Assembly (NCBI GenBank): GCA_021397835.1 | Contig: JAJFZO010000230.1 | Location: 7,186,001-7,250,000, forward strand | Direction: 5' to 3' | Source of the DNA: Moringa oleifera | Taxonomy: Eukaryota; Streptophyta; Magnoliopsida; Brassicales; Moringaceae | Length of the DNA: 64,000 bases | Shown here: piece after piece, positions 45,376 to 57,428 of the stretch | Numbering within the stretch: position 1 is the stretch's first letter | How the letters are laid out: every line of letters begins with the position of its first letter | Position numbers and translations under genes: made by a program | Notes under the pieces: model-generated | The model's database searches: none | What the model saw: only the letters and a program-made list of their open reading frames with translations | What the model was told of the DNA's origin: nothing

Positions 45376-45831
45376 AAAGAGCATATATTTTATTTTAATT
45401 TAAAATTTTTTAAAAATTATATTTATTTAAAATTTATATTTTTATTAAATTTATAATATGAGACTTTTATTTATATACAATTTTATTAATGCTAATAGTT
45501 TTATGTATGCACGTGATGTGTATGCGATTTTTATTTATATAATTTTCATAATATTTTTTTGAAATAAATAAAATATTATTTTATATCAATCTTAATAAAA
45601 ATATAAATATTTTAAAAAAAAATATATGTTATTTATTTTGATATTATTTTTAAAAAATATTATAATAAGTACAGTAGTAAAAATATATGTTTATCACATA
45701 TATGCGTAAAATTATTAATATTAATAAAACATTATAAATAAGATTTAATAAAACTATAAAATTTTTAAATAGATGTAATTTTTTTTATAAATTTTTATAT
45801 AAAATTATAAATAAAACATAAGTTTTTCTTT
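45376..45831. mobile_element. Foldback MITE-like element, family 2, copy 2
   Basis: It is about 456 bases long, close in size to copy 1 at 30.8 kb. Its right end, read in reverse complement, starts AAGAAAAACTTATGTTTTAT, matching the left end of copy 1. Its inner left segment (GTATGCGATTTTTATTTATA at about 45520) matches the reverse complement of the inner right segment of copy 1 (near 31165). It therefore sits in opposite orientation or is symmetrical. It has no coding capacity. Confidence 0.6.
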
Positions 45832-46321
45832 TACAATTAGCTTCAAATTTTAAATGTTAAGTGAGATAAATTTTATTGAGCCCAATTCAAGTTCAATAAT
45901 AATCCCATCAAAAATAAATATAGAATGTTCCTACATAAAGATGATTGTGATGTTGGCATCAACTATTTTCCCCTTTGAATGGACTAACCAATTTAGGTTG
46001 TAATTCTAAAATTTACTTCATTGTCATGAAATTGCAATAAAAAGCAAAATTTCAATTATTGGAATAAGCTTTAGTAGCTTGAACTATAATTTCATATATA
46101 TTTTGTAATTTCAAAGGAAAAAACTATTATGAAATACAAAAAAAAAAAAAAAAAAAAACTCAACATTAATTTCAATTTCAGCAACCCATCAAACCGAAAC
46201 TCTAAAAATACAAAATTTCATATACTCAACACTATTATTTGGGAAAATTAAGAGAAAGAAGAATTAATATTTGCCCCACTCCCCCCTACTTAATTAGGCC
46301 ACCAAACCATTGATGTTACAT
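45832..46321. other. Intergenic, downstream of MATE copy B
   Basis: This includes a poly-A run of about 21 bases at 46138-46158 and the probable 3' untranslated region of MATE copy B. No gene was seen. Confidence 0.65.
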
Positions 46322-47781
46322 TCATTGCAGCAATGGTTCTTTTGTGCTTGGAGTTGACGAATTTAGCATACGTGATTTGGCCTTCTGTGCCTACAACAAA
46401 TTCCAGAAACACACAAGTTTAGGCCGAAATACACATTAATTAATGAATCATATGATTAACAATCTCATCGCTAATTAAACCATCTGATTAATTACCTCTT
46501 TCTCCCAATCGCATTTTATGGTTATAATGGCCAAGATCAAAGTCTGAACCGCCGTGCCTCCGAATATCATCCCACCCCATATCCCCTGGTTCACATATAC
46601 TAGTAATTAAAGAATATTCTCAACCAAAAAAAAGACATTTTAGATTAGTAATAAAGTGATTTCTGATTATTAATAAATCAAAAAAAAATCATAATCCTTT
46701 ATTGATCTTATATATGTTAATTTTTTTTAAGAAGATCAATGTTTTATAAATAATTTTTTGATAAAAAATCAGTATAAATTGAATTAACCAAAAGATTATA
46801 TGGGAGAAGAAAATGGCCGGAAGAGCTAAACTCACGGCAACACCGGTGTGGAAGACCCATCCCATGAGAAATCCAAGGGGAAGGCCGATGATGTAGTAAC
46901 ACCCAAGATTTACGTATGCCACTGTTGCTTGCCAACCAGACCCAACAGCTACCCCTGTAAACATTTGTGGCAAGGGTTCAATCTTTAATTAAACACCATG
47001 GTTTATGTATCTTGTTCATTGAGGATGACATAATCGAATGATATCAACAGACCTGATAGAACTGGCTGAACACTGTTTAGGAGGATACTGAAGGCTAGGA
47101 GGAAGGAGAGCTTATCAACTTCTTGCAGCACATCGGCGCTGGATGAGAATATCAACGAAATCTCGTGGCGGAATATCATTATCAGCACCCCAAAGAAGAT
47201 CCCGATTATGGTGGATTGTCCTACTGCAACCTTTGTTGCGAATTTTGCAGCCTTCCCGTTGCCGGAACCCAGCTCGTTTGCTACCCTAACTCTGCATATC
47301 GTTCTTTACAGTGAACTTTTCTTTGCATATCAAGAAGTTTACATCTTCTGAGTTATATATTGAGTTCCTGTTGTGTAATTATGAGAGAAGTGAAAGAGAG
47401 AGAGGGGTTTGTCAGTTATTGTTTAGTACCCGATAGCAGCCAAGAAAGCAACTGGAATCATCATTTCCCATCCGTTAATGGTCATGCTGCAAAGTCAAAA
47501 ACGAAGAAGAAAGTCATGTTAAAGAAGACATAATTAGGGTTGAGTCATGAATTGTAATATATAAGAGTTGAATCTATTAAGTGACAGAAAAGAGACTCAA
47601 ATCAATGTTTTTATAACCTAATCAGCCTGCTAATTAATTTACTAATCTATGGAAGGAAGAAGACAGACCAGACTGACAAGGCACCCACTGCTATGGTTGC
47701 ATTATTTAAGTATCCTGTCATCAAGATCAGTATCCTGTAGTACCAGTTCTCCAGGCTGCACAAGAAGAAAAGATCAATAAT

Positions 47782-47819
<38 letters not shown>

Positions 47820-48748
47820 AGAGCATGACTCCTGAAGCAATAGAAAGCCTGATGAACTCCCAGAGATCAGAGAAGGCTTCCATGGAGAAACCAGTCCAAG
47901 TTAAAGGGCAGCCACCAAGTACAATGTACCCGTAAAGCCCGAGGCACGTAACCCAGAAAGAAAGATCCAAGGCAAGAGCTGCACCCACCACACCAAAATC
48001 AAGTACAGTAACGAATAGCCAACTCGTCAATGCATTCACCGCTAACCCCGCAAAAGACACCCAGATTAAGGGTTGGGTCTTCAGCTGGCTCTGCAAGAAT
48101 CTCTGCATTGAGAACTGAAAGGCAAAGTTGAAGTGCAGTGGTATCAACCACAACGCCACCACACCTGATAGCTCAGCCACGTCGTCAGGCTGTCTTAGCA
48201 GCTTCAACATCGGAGTCGCAAAGAAGTAAAGGGGCAAAGTCAAGAAGCAGCCCAACAAGAGAACGATCCATGATCTCTGCATGTATATCCCAAGCATGTA
48301 GTATTTCTTGGCACCAAAAGCTTGCCCACAAAGCGTCTCTAAAGCGCTCGCCATCCCTAACTAGTTACCCAACACCAAAATCCAAAACAAAAGATTAAAA
48401 AAGAGATGAAGAACAGAAAGGTAGATATATGTAGAGGGATCGAGAGAGTGTATGTTATCCGTTTGATCATACCAAGAGGCCAAAATTGAAGCCAACAATG
48501 ACGGTGTTGGCTATGGTGATGGCAGCAAGCTCGACATCACCAAGGTGCCCAGCAAAGGCTTGTGTGATGATATTCATGGTGGCCATCGCCACCCTGCTGA
48601 AGATCGACGGTCCAACTATGTGCCATAGCTTCCTCGTCTCAATCCACACCTTTGATACTATTGTATTCCTATCATCTTCATCTCGTTTCCTTCCCTTTAA
48701 TTCTATTGATGATGAATCAGTTAACAAGGGTTGGTTGAAACTCCCCAT
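46322..48748 (-). CDS. MATE efflux transporter, DETOXIFICATION (DTX21-29) clade, copy B
   Basis: Eight exons, 48748-48473, 48360-47819, 47755-47669, 47486-47430, 47291-47053, 46954-46836, 46585-46496 and 46390-46322, give 492 aa. Exons 2-7 have exactly the same lengths as in copy A (542, 87, 57, 239, 119 and 90 nt); only the first and last differ. The protein starts MGSFNQPLL and carries the same MATE marks: [44 protein letters not shown] and [14 protein letters not shown]. The C-terminus is short and polar. The same proton-coupled export role is expected, possibly with a different substrate or tissue. Intron 2 is only 63 bases, mostly a CT repeat, in frame and free of stops. A TATA box lies about 80 bases upstream of the ATG. 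The pair arose by tandem duplication. Confidence 0.92.
47784..47817. repeat. (AG)n microsatellite forming the 5' part of MATE B intron 2
   Basis: About 17 perfect AG units (CT on the coding strand) begin at the second base of the donor GT, so the donor reads GTCTCTCT. The repeat occupies over half of the 63-base intron. Confidence 0.9.
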
Positions 48749-48822
48749 CAGATCGCGTCTCTGGTGTGCATAGAAAGGGAGAGAGAGATAAGAGCTGTGA
48801 TTTACATTTGTATAAACTCTTT

Positions 48823-48832
48823 GTTATATAAC
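48823..48832 (-). promoter_or_regulatory. TATA box of MATE copy B
   Basis: The palindromic GTTATATAAC is about 80 bases upstream of the ATG at 48748, a typical spacing. Confidence 0.6.
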
Positions 48833-51040
48833 AGGAAAAAGAGTAGCTAGAGCCGACATTAACATGGCAAGAAAAGTTGCACGGCACCACTTCGATCAAT
48901 TGCTTTGTTTGTGTTACTTAATTACATCCTGGTATTTTGCCATGGAAAATTTGCAGACCTTAATCAAGTTTATAATCTCACCTATACCTGTTCATAAGGT
49001 TTCATGCAAATTAACAATGGAAGTATGATACAATTAATCACTGCAGTAACCCGTAATTTTTAATCAGACAACGTGACTAATCAACTCATAAATCAAGTGT
49101 CATATGCTTTGTACAGTAATTAATTAATTAGTTTCAATGAAATAATACATAAAGCTACCTGTACTCTAGTTAGGTGAAAGTGTATTAATTTCATAATGTA
49201 ATGATTTACATCTAGTCCTATGATGAAGAGCATGCTGCAAAGAGACCAACCAAGACACAAGAAAAAAGGAAAAATTAGTGGTCATCCGATCAGATTAAGT
49301 GCAACAGTGACCCACACGCCACACTTCACTCTCCTTTCACACCAAGCAAGAAAGAAGAACATAGAAAGGTTTGCCACCTTTAACTAACCAGCTTCCTTTC
49401 CCTTGATCTCTTGCCGTTCTAATTCTTTCACGAAATATCTAGCCACTTCACTTATTGAGGTTCTTGTGGGTTTCCTTTTCATGATTTTGTTAATTTGCAC
49501 GCCAAACAGACACAATCAGATTGGTTGCTAGCTGTTAGTAGTACAAGCACTATAAAAAGAATAATAGCATCCGTTCCATCTGCAAAAGAAAGTGTTATTC
49601 ACAAAGGTCGGCTCAGCGATTACTTTCATTCAGAAAAGAAAAACGTGATAGAAAGTGAAAAGAGATTCCAGAAAGTTTTTATTTTTTCTTTTCCCATAAA
49701 GATGATTTTGATCCAAACACTTTATTAGAACATTTTGTTTAAGTTAAACAGATATATATCAAGCACAACACCGTTCTATTTGGTTTACAGATCCCAGGCT
49801 CATTGGCTGCTCCCTTTTAATCTCGACATCTGTGGCTGAAGAAATATGGTCGCTGGACTTAATCTTATGCAATTCATTCAATTAAATGTATCAATTCTGT
49901 TCAATCATACAGTATATATCAAAATTTATTATTGCTGATTTGATTTTTACTAATTTTTCTACAAATATTAATTTATTATAATAACAAACTTTTTTTAATC
50001 TATTTTCAAAAAATTAATGAAAATCAAGTCATCAGGAATATCTTAATTATTATTCAGCTTTATAGATAGTGTTTGTCCGATTCCTGTGGCTTTTTTTTTT
50101 TGGTGGGTGACCATACTGCTTTACTAGCGATGGATCAATGAAGTAGTGAAAGGCAAGAAATTTGACAATTAATGTGGGTATGTGAAGTTGGGCCATTTGT
50201 TAATAAAAGGATAATTATATCAGCTTTAGTTATAAACTACTGTGATGCTGACCAATGGACCGGTAAGTAAGGTATGTGACGAAATTCATCCCCTCATCAA
50301 AGAGATTTAGGCAAAGGTAGCATCGCGATCTGGATTTCTTTTCGAAATTAAATAAGGGTTGTTGGGCCATAAATGTACACTACTTGTAAACTATTAAACA
50401 ATGTTCATGCTAGATGCTTGTTGAAATGCCACAATTAAGATTAAGCAAGAAAATTAGAGCAGACCAGCTAGCAATGCGATGAGAATTTAATACCATCAAA
50501 GACAAAAATCAGAGTTTCTGATCAATCTTTGATGTTCAACGTGATAATTTAATAAAATAATGACATAAATTTTTTATTTAAATTATGTTTTTTAATCTAA
50601 AATTTAAAAAATATTTTTATAGTTTATAATACTAATATAAAAAATTATATGAAACCTTAATAATTAATTTTACTAAATTGTTTAGAATCAGTAAAAATCA
50701 GATGGAAGATCCTAAAATAATGAGAGACCCATTTTGAAAGAGTGGCTTGGAGCAATTAAAGCAGACCAATAGAGGGGAGAGACCAGTCAAAGTTGACAGG
50801 ACATAGGAAGCTGCAATTATTTCTTCCCTGTGCAGTGTGTAAGCCCAGATAACAAATTGTGTAGTAAATAAGGTTTCTGGGTTTTTTTCCGACGTTCTGC
50901 TTTCTTTCTGATCATGGAGGGTTTCCCGGGAAAACAAATACTTCTTATGAAGGAAAGAAATGAAACTCAATCAAATCATGAAAATAAACATTGTCGATGA
51001 CAGTTTCAGTTGAATCAAATGGAAATAAATTGCCCGTTGC
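48833..51040. other. Intergenic upstream of MATE copy B
   Basis: No gene was recognised. The DNA is moderately AT-rich. Short ATG frames (for example about 49495-49728) lack domains. A T-run lies near 50091. Confidence 0.6.
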
Positions 51041-51084
51041 TGCAGCACTAACACATGCGTTCTTCAATATTGCTTGAAATAATG

Positions 51085-51445
51085 GATTTAACAAAATTGT
51101 CTCTTTTGTTACAGGAGGTCACACTGTAGGGATGGCAACATGCGCAACCTTTAGTCTCCGTGCCTTCAAAGATAGAAACTGAAATTCACAATTTCAAAAA
51201 ACCTTGGAGAACACATGCCCTATTTGCTGCATCAATTGCCAATGTATTTCCATTTGATTCAACTGAGACTATCTACAACAATGTTTACTTCTGTGATTTG
51301 ATGAGCTTCAAAGGTGTCTTGAGGACAGATTCCATAGGGAAAACATGAGCTCGAAACCCGGCAAATGCCATGATCAAGTTGGGAAACCTTAACCCCCTTA
51401 CTGGATCGCAAGATGAAATTAATCAGAACCAACTGCAGGATTGCC
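51085..51445 (+). pseudogene. Decayed class III peroxidase fragment (C-terminal part)
   Basis: Three pieces in order match the second half of secretory plant peroxidases. First, 51114-51181 encodes GGHTVGMATCATFSLRAFKDR, which includes the proximal heme-ligand His motif GGHTVG, preceded by a splice-acceptor-like TTGTTACAG. Second, after a frame change and a stop, 51215-51348 encodes an FPFDSTETIYNN-VYFCDLMSFKGVLRTDS segment, the usual DN-YY-L-KGVL region. Third, after a TGA, 51370-51435 encodes MIKLGNLNPLTGSQDEIN, the typical late motif. The stretch between the second and third pieces is shortened, and the N-terminal half with the distal His was not found nearby. With one frame shift and at least two stops, this is a dead remnant. 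It is unrelated to the neighbouring MATE genes. Confidence 0.78.
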
Positions 51446-53199
51446 AAGTACCGATATTAGCAAGATTTTTAATTAGATTGAGTAGCAAAGCAACACAAGT
51501 TCTTTCATATCTTTTAATTAGTTACGAATTCAATTGATGGGGGGAGAGAAATCTAAGGAAACTCTATTACAATCTAGTAACATCGTTCTGAATATTTGAA
51601 AGATCGATGTCCATACTCTTTCCAGTGTGAGTTCTTTTTATTGTATTTGGTCTACACTCAAATTCTTTAATTTCTTTGGAAAATAAACCAGAAATTAAGT
51701 TCCAAGATGAGCTTATAGCAGTATCAAGACCATTAGTGCTGTGCTAAGTGAGTTCATTGTCTCCCTTGAAAAGCCAATGATTCGCTTGACTTACAGCCAT
51801 CCAATCTTTGCCCATCCCAGCCAATCAATATAGCACAATAGCTGAGTCAAAAGCTGTCCAAGGAAAATAAGCAAAGATGTCTTTGAAAATAACAAATATT
51901 GAATTCTACACATAATTTCAACAGATGGGCAAGCTGGAAATATGTGGGAGAGGAAACTCAGCTCCATTGCCCAATTGCTTCAATTTTTCGTTCTCCCTGT
52001 CACTCTCTTCTGCTTGCGCTTTGGAAGATCCATTGAACAGAAAGAATAATTTATTCCCAATTGGGTTGCTTCGATAGCCTAAAGCTAAATAAAATATTGT
52101 GTTCAAAAATCATAAAATCGCTTTCCGAAAGATTAATCATAGTCAAATTCTGATCGTAAGAGAAGAATGGAGGCTATGTGCAAGCAAACGGAGGGACCCT
52201 TTTTCATAGATGACGTAGCCCATATTAGTAGCTATTAGATCTGGCCTATAAACCATGTGAATTCACAGCTATTAGTCAAATACTTCTCAATATATTAATG
52301 TCGGCCAGCAAGAAAGACAGTGACTGCAGGTTTTTTCACATTAATTGAGATCAAATGTTTTACAATTAGGAACAAATGGGAAAAGCAAACCATGGAATAT
52401 TAATTTGACGACCAAGAAGTTAACCCTAGCCAATTAAAACACTGATGATTTTATGTGATTGGAAAATCAAATTGCAGGCTCATATGTATATGATTCCCAT
52501 AACATTGAAATACCAAGAAGTCACAATCACTCATGGTATAAATATATATACGGTTACTTAATTATCTCCAAGAACCGACATGCATGTGCCTAGTTAAAAA
52601 TATGACTATCTATCATGTACCCAACATGAGTCCAAAATTAATTGACTAATATTGCAAAACAATATCACAAATGAAAGACTAGTTTAGCTAATAATTGATA
52701 TCGGTTCTTGTTTCGTGTAGGTCATCATATATTTCTATGTATATTCAATTCAATGTCACGGTCCGTAGCCTTATCTTCTTTCCAATGTGTGTCAAGTCAA
52801 CAAAACTAGATGGTTGATTGCTCGTGAAATACCGAAAATCTTAATTTTTTTATATATTATTTCAATTTTGTAATGGATGAATATCTCGGTTTATTTTAAA
52901 TAGATGGAATTTTTTTTTTAATTTAACTAATGCGTGTAAGAATTCGATCCCTCAAGAACAATTTTAGACCATAATAGTTATTTTCATTGATTTTATGCAC
53001 ATTAAGTGTAGAAAAAAAATCAATGATGGCGGACCAATAATTGGGAAAATTATTAGCATGACTTTCTTGGCAAAAAGCCAAACATAATATCCAAACCAAA
53101 AATGTGCAGAGTTCTATAAGTTTGACTTGGAGAGGAAGACCAAGGAATTTTGAAGGTTTGTTAGCCGTCAAATTTTACTAATTTGACTCAGGTAAGTTG
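51446..53199. other. Gene-free intergenic DNA
   Basis: I see no coding sequence I can support. Frames in this block lack ATG starts or domains. Composition is ordinary intergenic, about two-thirds AT by impression. Confidence 0.6.
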
Positions 53200-53760
53200 A
53201 TTTTTTTTAAATAATAATAAAGAGATAATTTTGTAATTAATTATATTAGAATATGTAAAACGTATTTTAATAATTTATTTTAAAGTAAATAAAATTTATA
53301 ATTTTAAATTATATCATGTATATCAAATTTAATCGTAATATTTAAAAATAAAAATTAATCTTGATTTATCAATTTAGTTTGATAAATTAGATCTCATATC
53401 AAATTATTGTGAGAAAATTAAGCATATTTTTGTTATTTCAATAAATTTTATACTTCATTTTGAATCAATCTTTTAATTTGAATAAGTTTTGAAATACTTA
53501 TTATAAAATTTTAAAATATTTTGATTTTAATTTTTTTCAATATTCAACAAAATTTAATTTTTTTTGGAATGTTAGTTTGATTGTTTTTTTACATTTATAA
53601 AAAATTTTAAATTAAAAATTATTACTTAAATATTTTTAATTTTAAATTTGTTATAATATTTAAATTAGTATATTATTTTTAATATTAAGATTAAAATAAA
53701 AACATAAAATATAATTAAAATTTTTAAATAATTTTTATTTTATATTTTTTATTAAAGTAA
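53200..53760. repeat. AT-rich repeat, possible degraded foldback element
   Basis: The reverse complement of about 53575-53640 resembles the inner arm of the 14.6-kb foldback family (TTTTTAATTTAAAATTTTTTATAAA). A diverged inverted counterpart may lie at about 53455-53530. Similarity is lower than for the other copies and could partly reflect AT bias. Confidence 0.35.
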
Positions 53761-54379
53761 TACGTGCCAATTTGGGAGCTTCCAATTCATTAGGACTCAG
53801 GCTGTCGCTCATTACACTCTCAATAAAAACCAAGAAAAAAAAGTGGGTATTATTTGGGAGTTTATTGTTAACCATTAATCAACATGTGATTGGTTAATTA
53901 TGTCAGAAGTAAAAACACTGTGTGACCAAATTGTGAATTTTTAATGGACTTTCTTGGTGTATGTAAACAGTGGGATCTCGTCACCTAACTTGACTTCGTC
54001 TTACGGTAATTAGTCTCGACCTCTCGTCAACTTGTACGACTTTGCATGGCCTTCGAGGCAATGTGAGGACTACCTGGTCATAGCTGGGGTAAATTTTTTT
54101 TTTTTAAAATTATAAAATTATATTTTTATTTTTATTTTTTAAATGTATTTTTTTATTATTTAATGTTTTTTATTTTTAAAAGCTTATGGGATAAAAATTT
54201 AGCCCAACCCATAAAAGAAATCTTCAATTCGCCTCTGTACCACAGCTTTATAATTTTTTCTAGAGGCACTGGCTTTATAATTGATTACTTCTTCCTTTGT
54301 CTCTTTCCGGACACGGCTTCTCTGATAAGTGGCTCTCCATTGCTTCTGAGTCAAGAAGATCATAGCTTCGTAAACACTG

Positions 54380-54416
<37 letters not shown>

Positions 54417-54424
54417 AGGTTTTC
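53761..54424. other. Promoter and leader of the purine permease gene
   Basis: TATA-like TTTATAAT motifs occur at about 54247 and 54274, which would give a leader of roughly 120-150 bases. A GA repeat at 54384-54414 lies 10 bases before the ATG and so is in the 5' untranslated region. Confidence 0.6.
54384..54414. repeat. (AG)n microsatellite in the 5' untranslated region of the permease
   Basis: About 15 AG units lie directly before the ATCAGGTTTTC that leads to the start codon. GA tracts in leaders can bind GAGA-type factors and vary in length between individuals. Confidence 0.9.
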
Positions 54425-55827
54425 ATGGAGGTCATGGAGCCTAAGGTGAAGATCAGTATGAAGACGGCTCTCCTTATCCTAAACTTCGTAATCCTCTCTA
54501 TAGGAAACTGTGGGGGCCCCTTACTGATGCGGCTCTACTTCATTCATGGCGGTAAACGAGTCTGGTTCTCAAGCTGGCTCGAAACAGCCGGTTTCCCCAT
54601 TATTCTCGTCCCTCTCGCCATCGCCTACTTTCACCGGCGTCGCACCACAGAACCCAACTCATCACCAGATCAAAACAAGCTTTTCTCCATGAAACCTCTT
54701 TTGTTCATCGCCTCCGCCATCATAGGAATCCTGACAGGACTCGACGACTATCTCTACGCCTACGGCGTGGCCCGCCTTCCTGTCTCTACTTCTTCTCTGA
54801 TCATCGCCAGCCAGTTGGCTTTCACTGCAGTGTTTGCTTTCTTCTTGGTGAAACAGAAGTTCACGTCTTACTCCATAAACGCGGTGGTGTTGTTGACTAT
54901 CGGAGCCGGTGTGTTGGCCTTGCACACGGACAGTGACAGGCCGGAAGGAGAGTCGAACAGAGAGTATATTATGGGGTTTCTGATGACGGTTGGAGCGGCG
55001 TTGCTGTATGGGTTTGTCTTGCCGTTGGTGGAGCTGACTTACAAGAAGGCCAGACAACAGATTACATACACCCTTGTTCTGGAGATTCAGATGGTTATGT
55101 GTTTGTTTGCTACTGCTTTTTGCACCATTGGGATGATCGTCAACAATGACTTCAAGGTTCCTCTCTCTCTCTCTCTCCCTCTCTCTCTCTCCCCCTCCGT
55201 GTGAGGCCAGCCAAAGGCCGAAAGGTGCCGGGGTTATCTGTTTATACGTTTTAAGATTGCGTGGAGAAGAAAAGATAAAAAAAATGATAGCACGTGCATA
55301 TACGGACAAAAAGCTTCATGATTTTAGCTTCATTCATTAGTGCTTCAAGAGTTGAAGGTTTTAAGACATCAAGGAAATATTAACAGTGAAAATCAACTAG
55401 AATTCCAACAGGAGAAGAGTCGAGCATGGCTACTTGTCTGTATATGAACATTTAAATCTATTCATTCAGAAATCTTGTGATTTTTCAGGTGATCGCAAGA
55501 GAAGCAAGAGAATTCGAGCTGGGAGAAACGAAGTACTACGTGGTCGTGGTGACTAGTGCAATAATCTGGCAGGGCTTCTTCTTGGGTGCCATTGGGGTCA
55601 TCTTCTGTGCATCGTCTTTGCTATCTGGAATCATAATTGCTGTTCTACTGCCGGTGACAGAGATCCTTGCGGTTATTTTCTACAAAGAAAAGTTTCAAGC
55701 AGAGAAAGGAGTTGCTCTTGCTCTCTCTCTTTGGGGCTTCGTCTCCTACTTCTATGGCGAGATTAAGCACAGCAAGAAAGATACACAAACCGCAGAAACA
55801 GAAATGCAACAAGCTCACAGTGTCTGA
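54425..55827 (+). CDS. Purine permease (PUP family, drug/metabolite transporter superfamily)
   Basis: Two exons, 54425-55156 and 55489-55827, joined between codons, give 356 aa, a typical PUP length. About ten membrane segments are visible. Family marks include [21 protein letters not shown] near the N-terminus, the [20 protein letters not shown] segment followed by [20 protein letters not shown], and [21 protein letters not shown]. The second exon supplies the last helices ([41 protein letters not shown]). PUP proteins move purine bases, cytokinins and related ring compounds with protons across the plasma membrane or tonoplast; by similarity this one is near PUP1-3. An in-frame ATG three codons later (54434) is an alternative start. 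The donor of the intron (AAG/GTTCCT) lies at the head of a CT tract. The next gene, the DnaJ, converges from the other side. Confidence 0.92.
55157..55488 (+). other. Intron of the permease with a CT tract at the donor
   Basis: The intron begins GTTCCTCTCTCTCTC, not the usual GTAAGT. An imperfect CT run continues to about 55195. The acceptor is TTTTTCAG. The first 48 bases remain open in frame before a stop at 55202. Confidence 0.8.
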
Positions 55828-57428
55828 CCGAAGCCAACCTTGATGACAATTTTTCTCATAGCTTTCCTAGCCATAAATCTGTACTTCATCAGGGGCGATT
55901 CAATCCATGCCTTCTTGTCTAGTTGGGAAAAATAGCAGGACCATGCTTTTTCAATTAGATTTTTCATGCTCATCATTCATACTATTGAAATGTCTCTATG
56001 GTTTTCACAACCTTTTGTGATTTCTCCTCATGACATGTGATTCTGTGCCTGATGCTGTGTCGGAACCCACATGATGAAAATTGATTATGGAAATGAAAGA
56101 ACCAACATAACACAAATGGGTAGCACCGAATTAGAATGTTGATAGCATTATATTGGCAAAGTCAGTAACCCTATAAATTAAAGCAGAAAATCTAATGTCC
56201 ACGTAAATGCGTTGGCAATCAGAAAGAAAGGTGGCAACTTTCACAAAAGGACAGGAGCCAACCACCTGCAATGGGGCATATGATGAGACAAGAGAAGAGA
56301 AGAAAATGGCTAACAATATCTGCAGGTCATTCGAACCTACGGGTTGAAAATACATATATTAATATTTCAGTTAAATTTAGGAACTTGAAATCGACTTCAA
56401 AATTATACCTTGCTTCATTCACAAGCATCTTGCAATGTCATTGATCTACTCTAGCTATAGTCTCAGGCTTGCACTGATTTCTGCTAAAAAGACTGGGAAA
56501 CGCCAACAATGCTTCTGCCTAGTGCAAGGCTCAATATTTGAGCTTATCACCAAACAGCTTTTGTGAAGCCTCATTCTATATAAATATATATTTAATGCAA
56601 TGGAAGGGTTTTGCCTCCATAGATTTTGAACTCCCACCCGATTACATATAAACTACCTACCCATACACCTCGAGGACAGGTACCAAATCATTTTAGACCA
56701 CAAAACAGACATTTTAAAGATCCGTACTGTATACAAAACTATATAAAATACTATATAAAAGTGAAAAGCTAGAAGCCACAGCTGACTAAGAGCTACTGTT
56801 TATATGGAGTGCCCTTTTCAACTTTAATTGTGTGCTAAGAACTTATATAACACTAGAAACTCTAGCCACAAAGATATTAGGATGCACAAATGTTAGGCTA
56901 TGCTTTACCACATTCTAATACCAATTTCCTCCTGAAAATATTTGAGTTAATGACAGGGAAGTTACCATATATACACCTTCTGCTGCGTGCCTACCATTTA
57001 TTTTCACTATCAATGGATTCACAAAATTTTCAATAGAAATTTATAGCTAGCACAGCAAGATCTAAAAAGAAACGGGTGAACTAGGTAGATAACATGTTCT
57101 TGCCGCTTTGCCAACAACTTTTTTTTCAGCACTGACTAATAATATCGGAACTTCAACAGATGTTCAGTCTGTCAGGGATGATAAAGGTTAGAGCTGGAGC
57201 CAAATATGTGGACATTATTATTATGAAAGGAAAACCAGTTCTATACAACAATATCATGTATAACAGGCATTGAATCACTGCCAATCAATGAAGGGGGGAA
57301 AGAAGTCTGATAATGTAATGAACTTGGTAACGGTACCCCCCATCAACAGGAACACACACCCTCCACCAAAGGGTCAGAAAGGCACATTGATGATTGTCAT
57401 GCTTACCTCCATCCACCTTTGGGTCAGT
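55828..57428. other. Intergenic between convergent permease and DnaJ genes
   Basis: Both genes' 3' untranslated regions lie here. No coding sequence was recognised between them. A GGTACC-containing C-rich patch occurs at about 57330-57365. Confidence 0.6.

Noticed and set aside
54662..55309. Minus-strand 215-codon frame
   Set aside because: It is antisense to the purine permease exon and intron, with an RERERE run from the CT tract; no family match.
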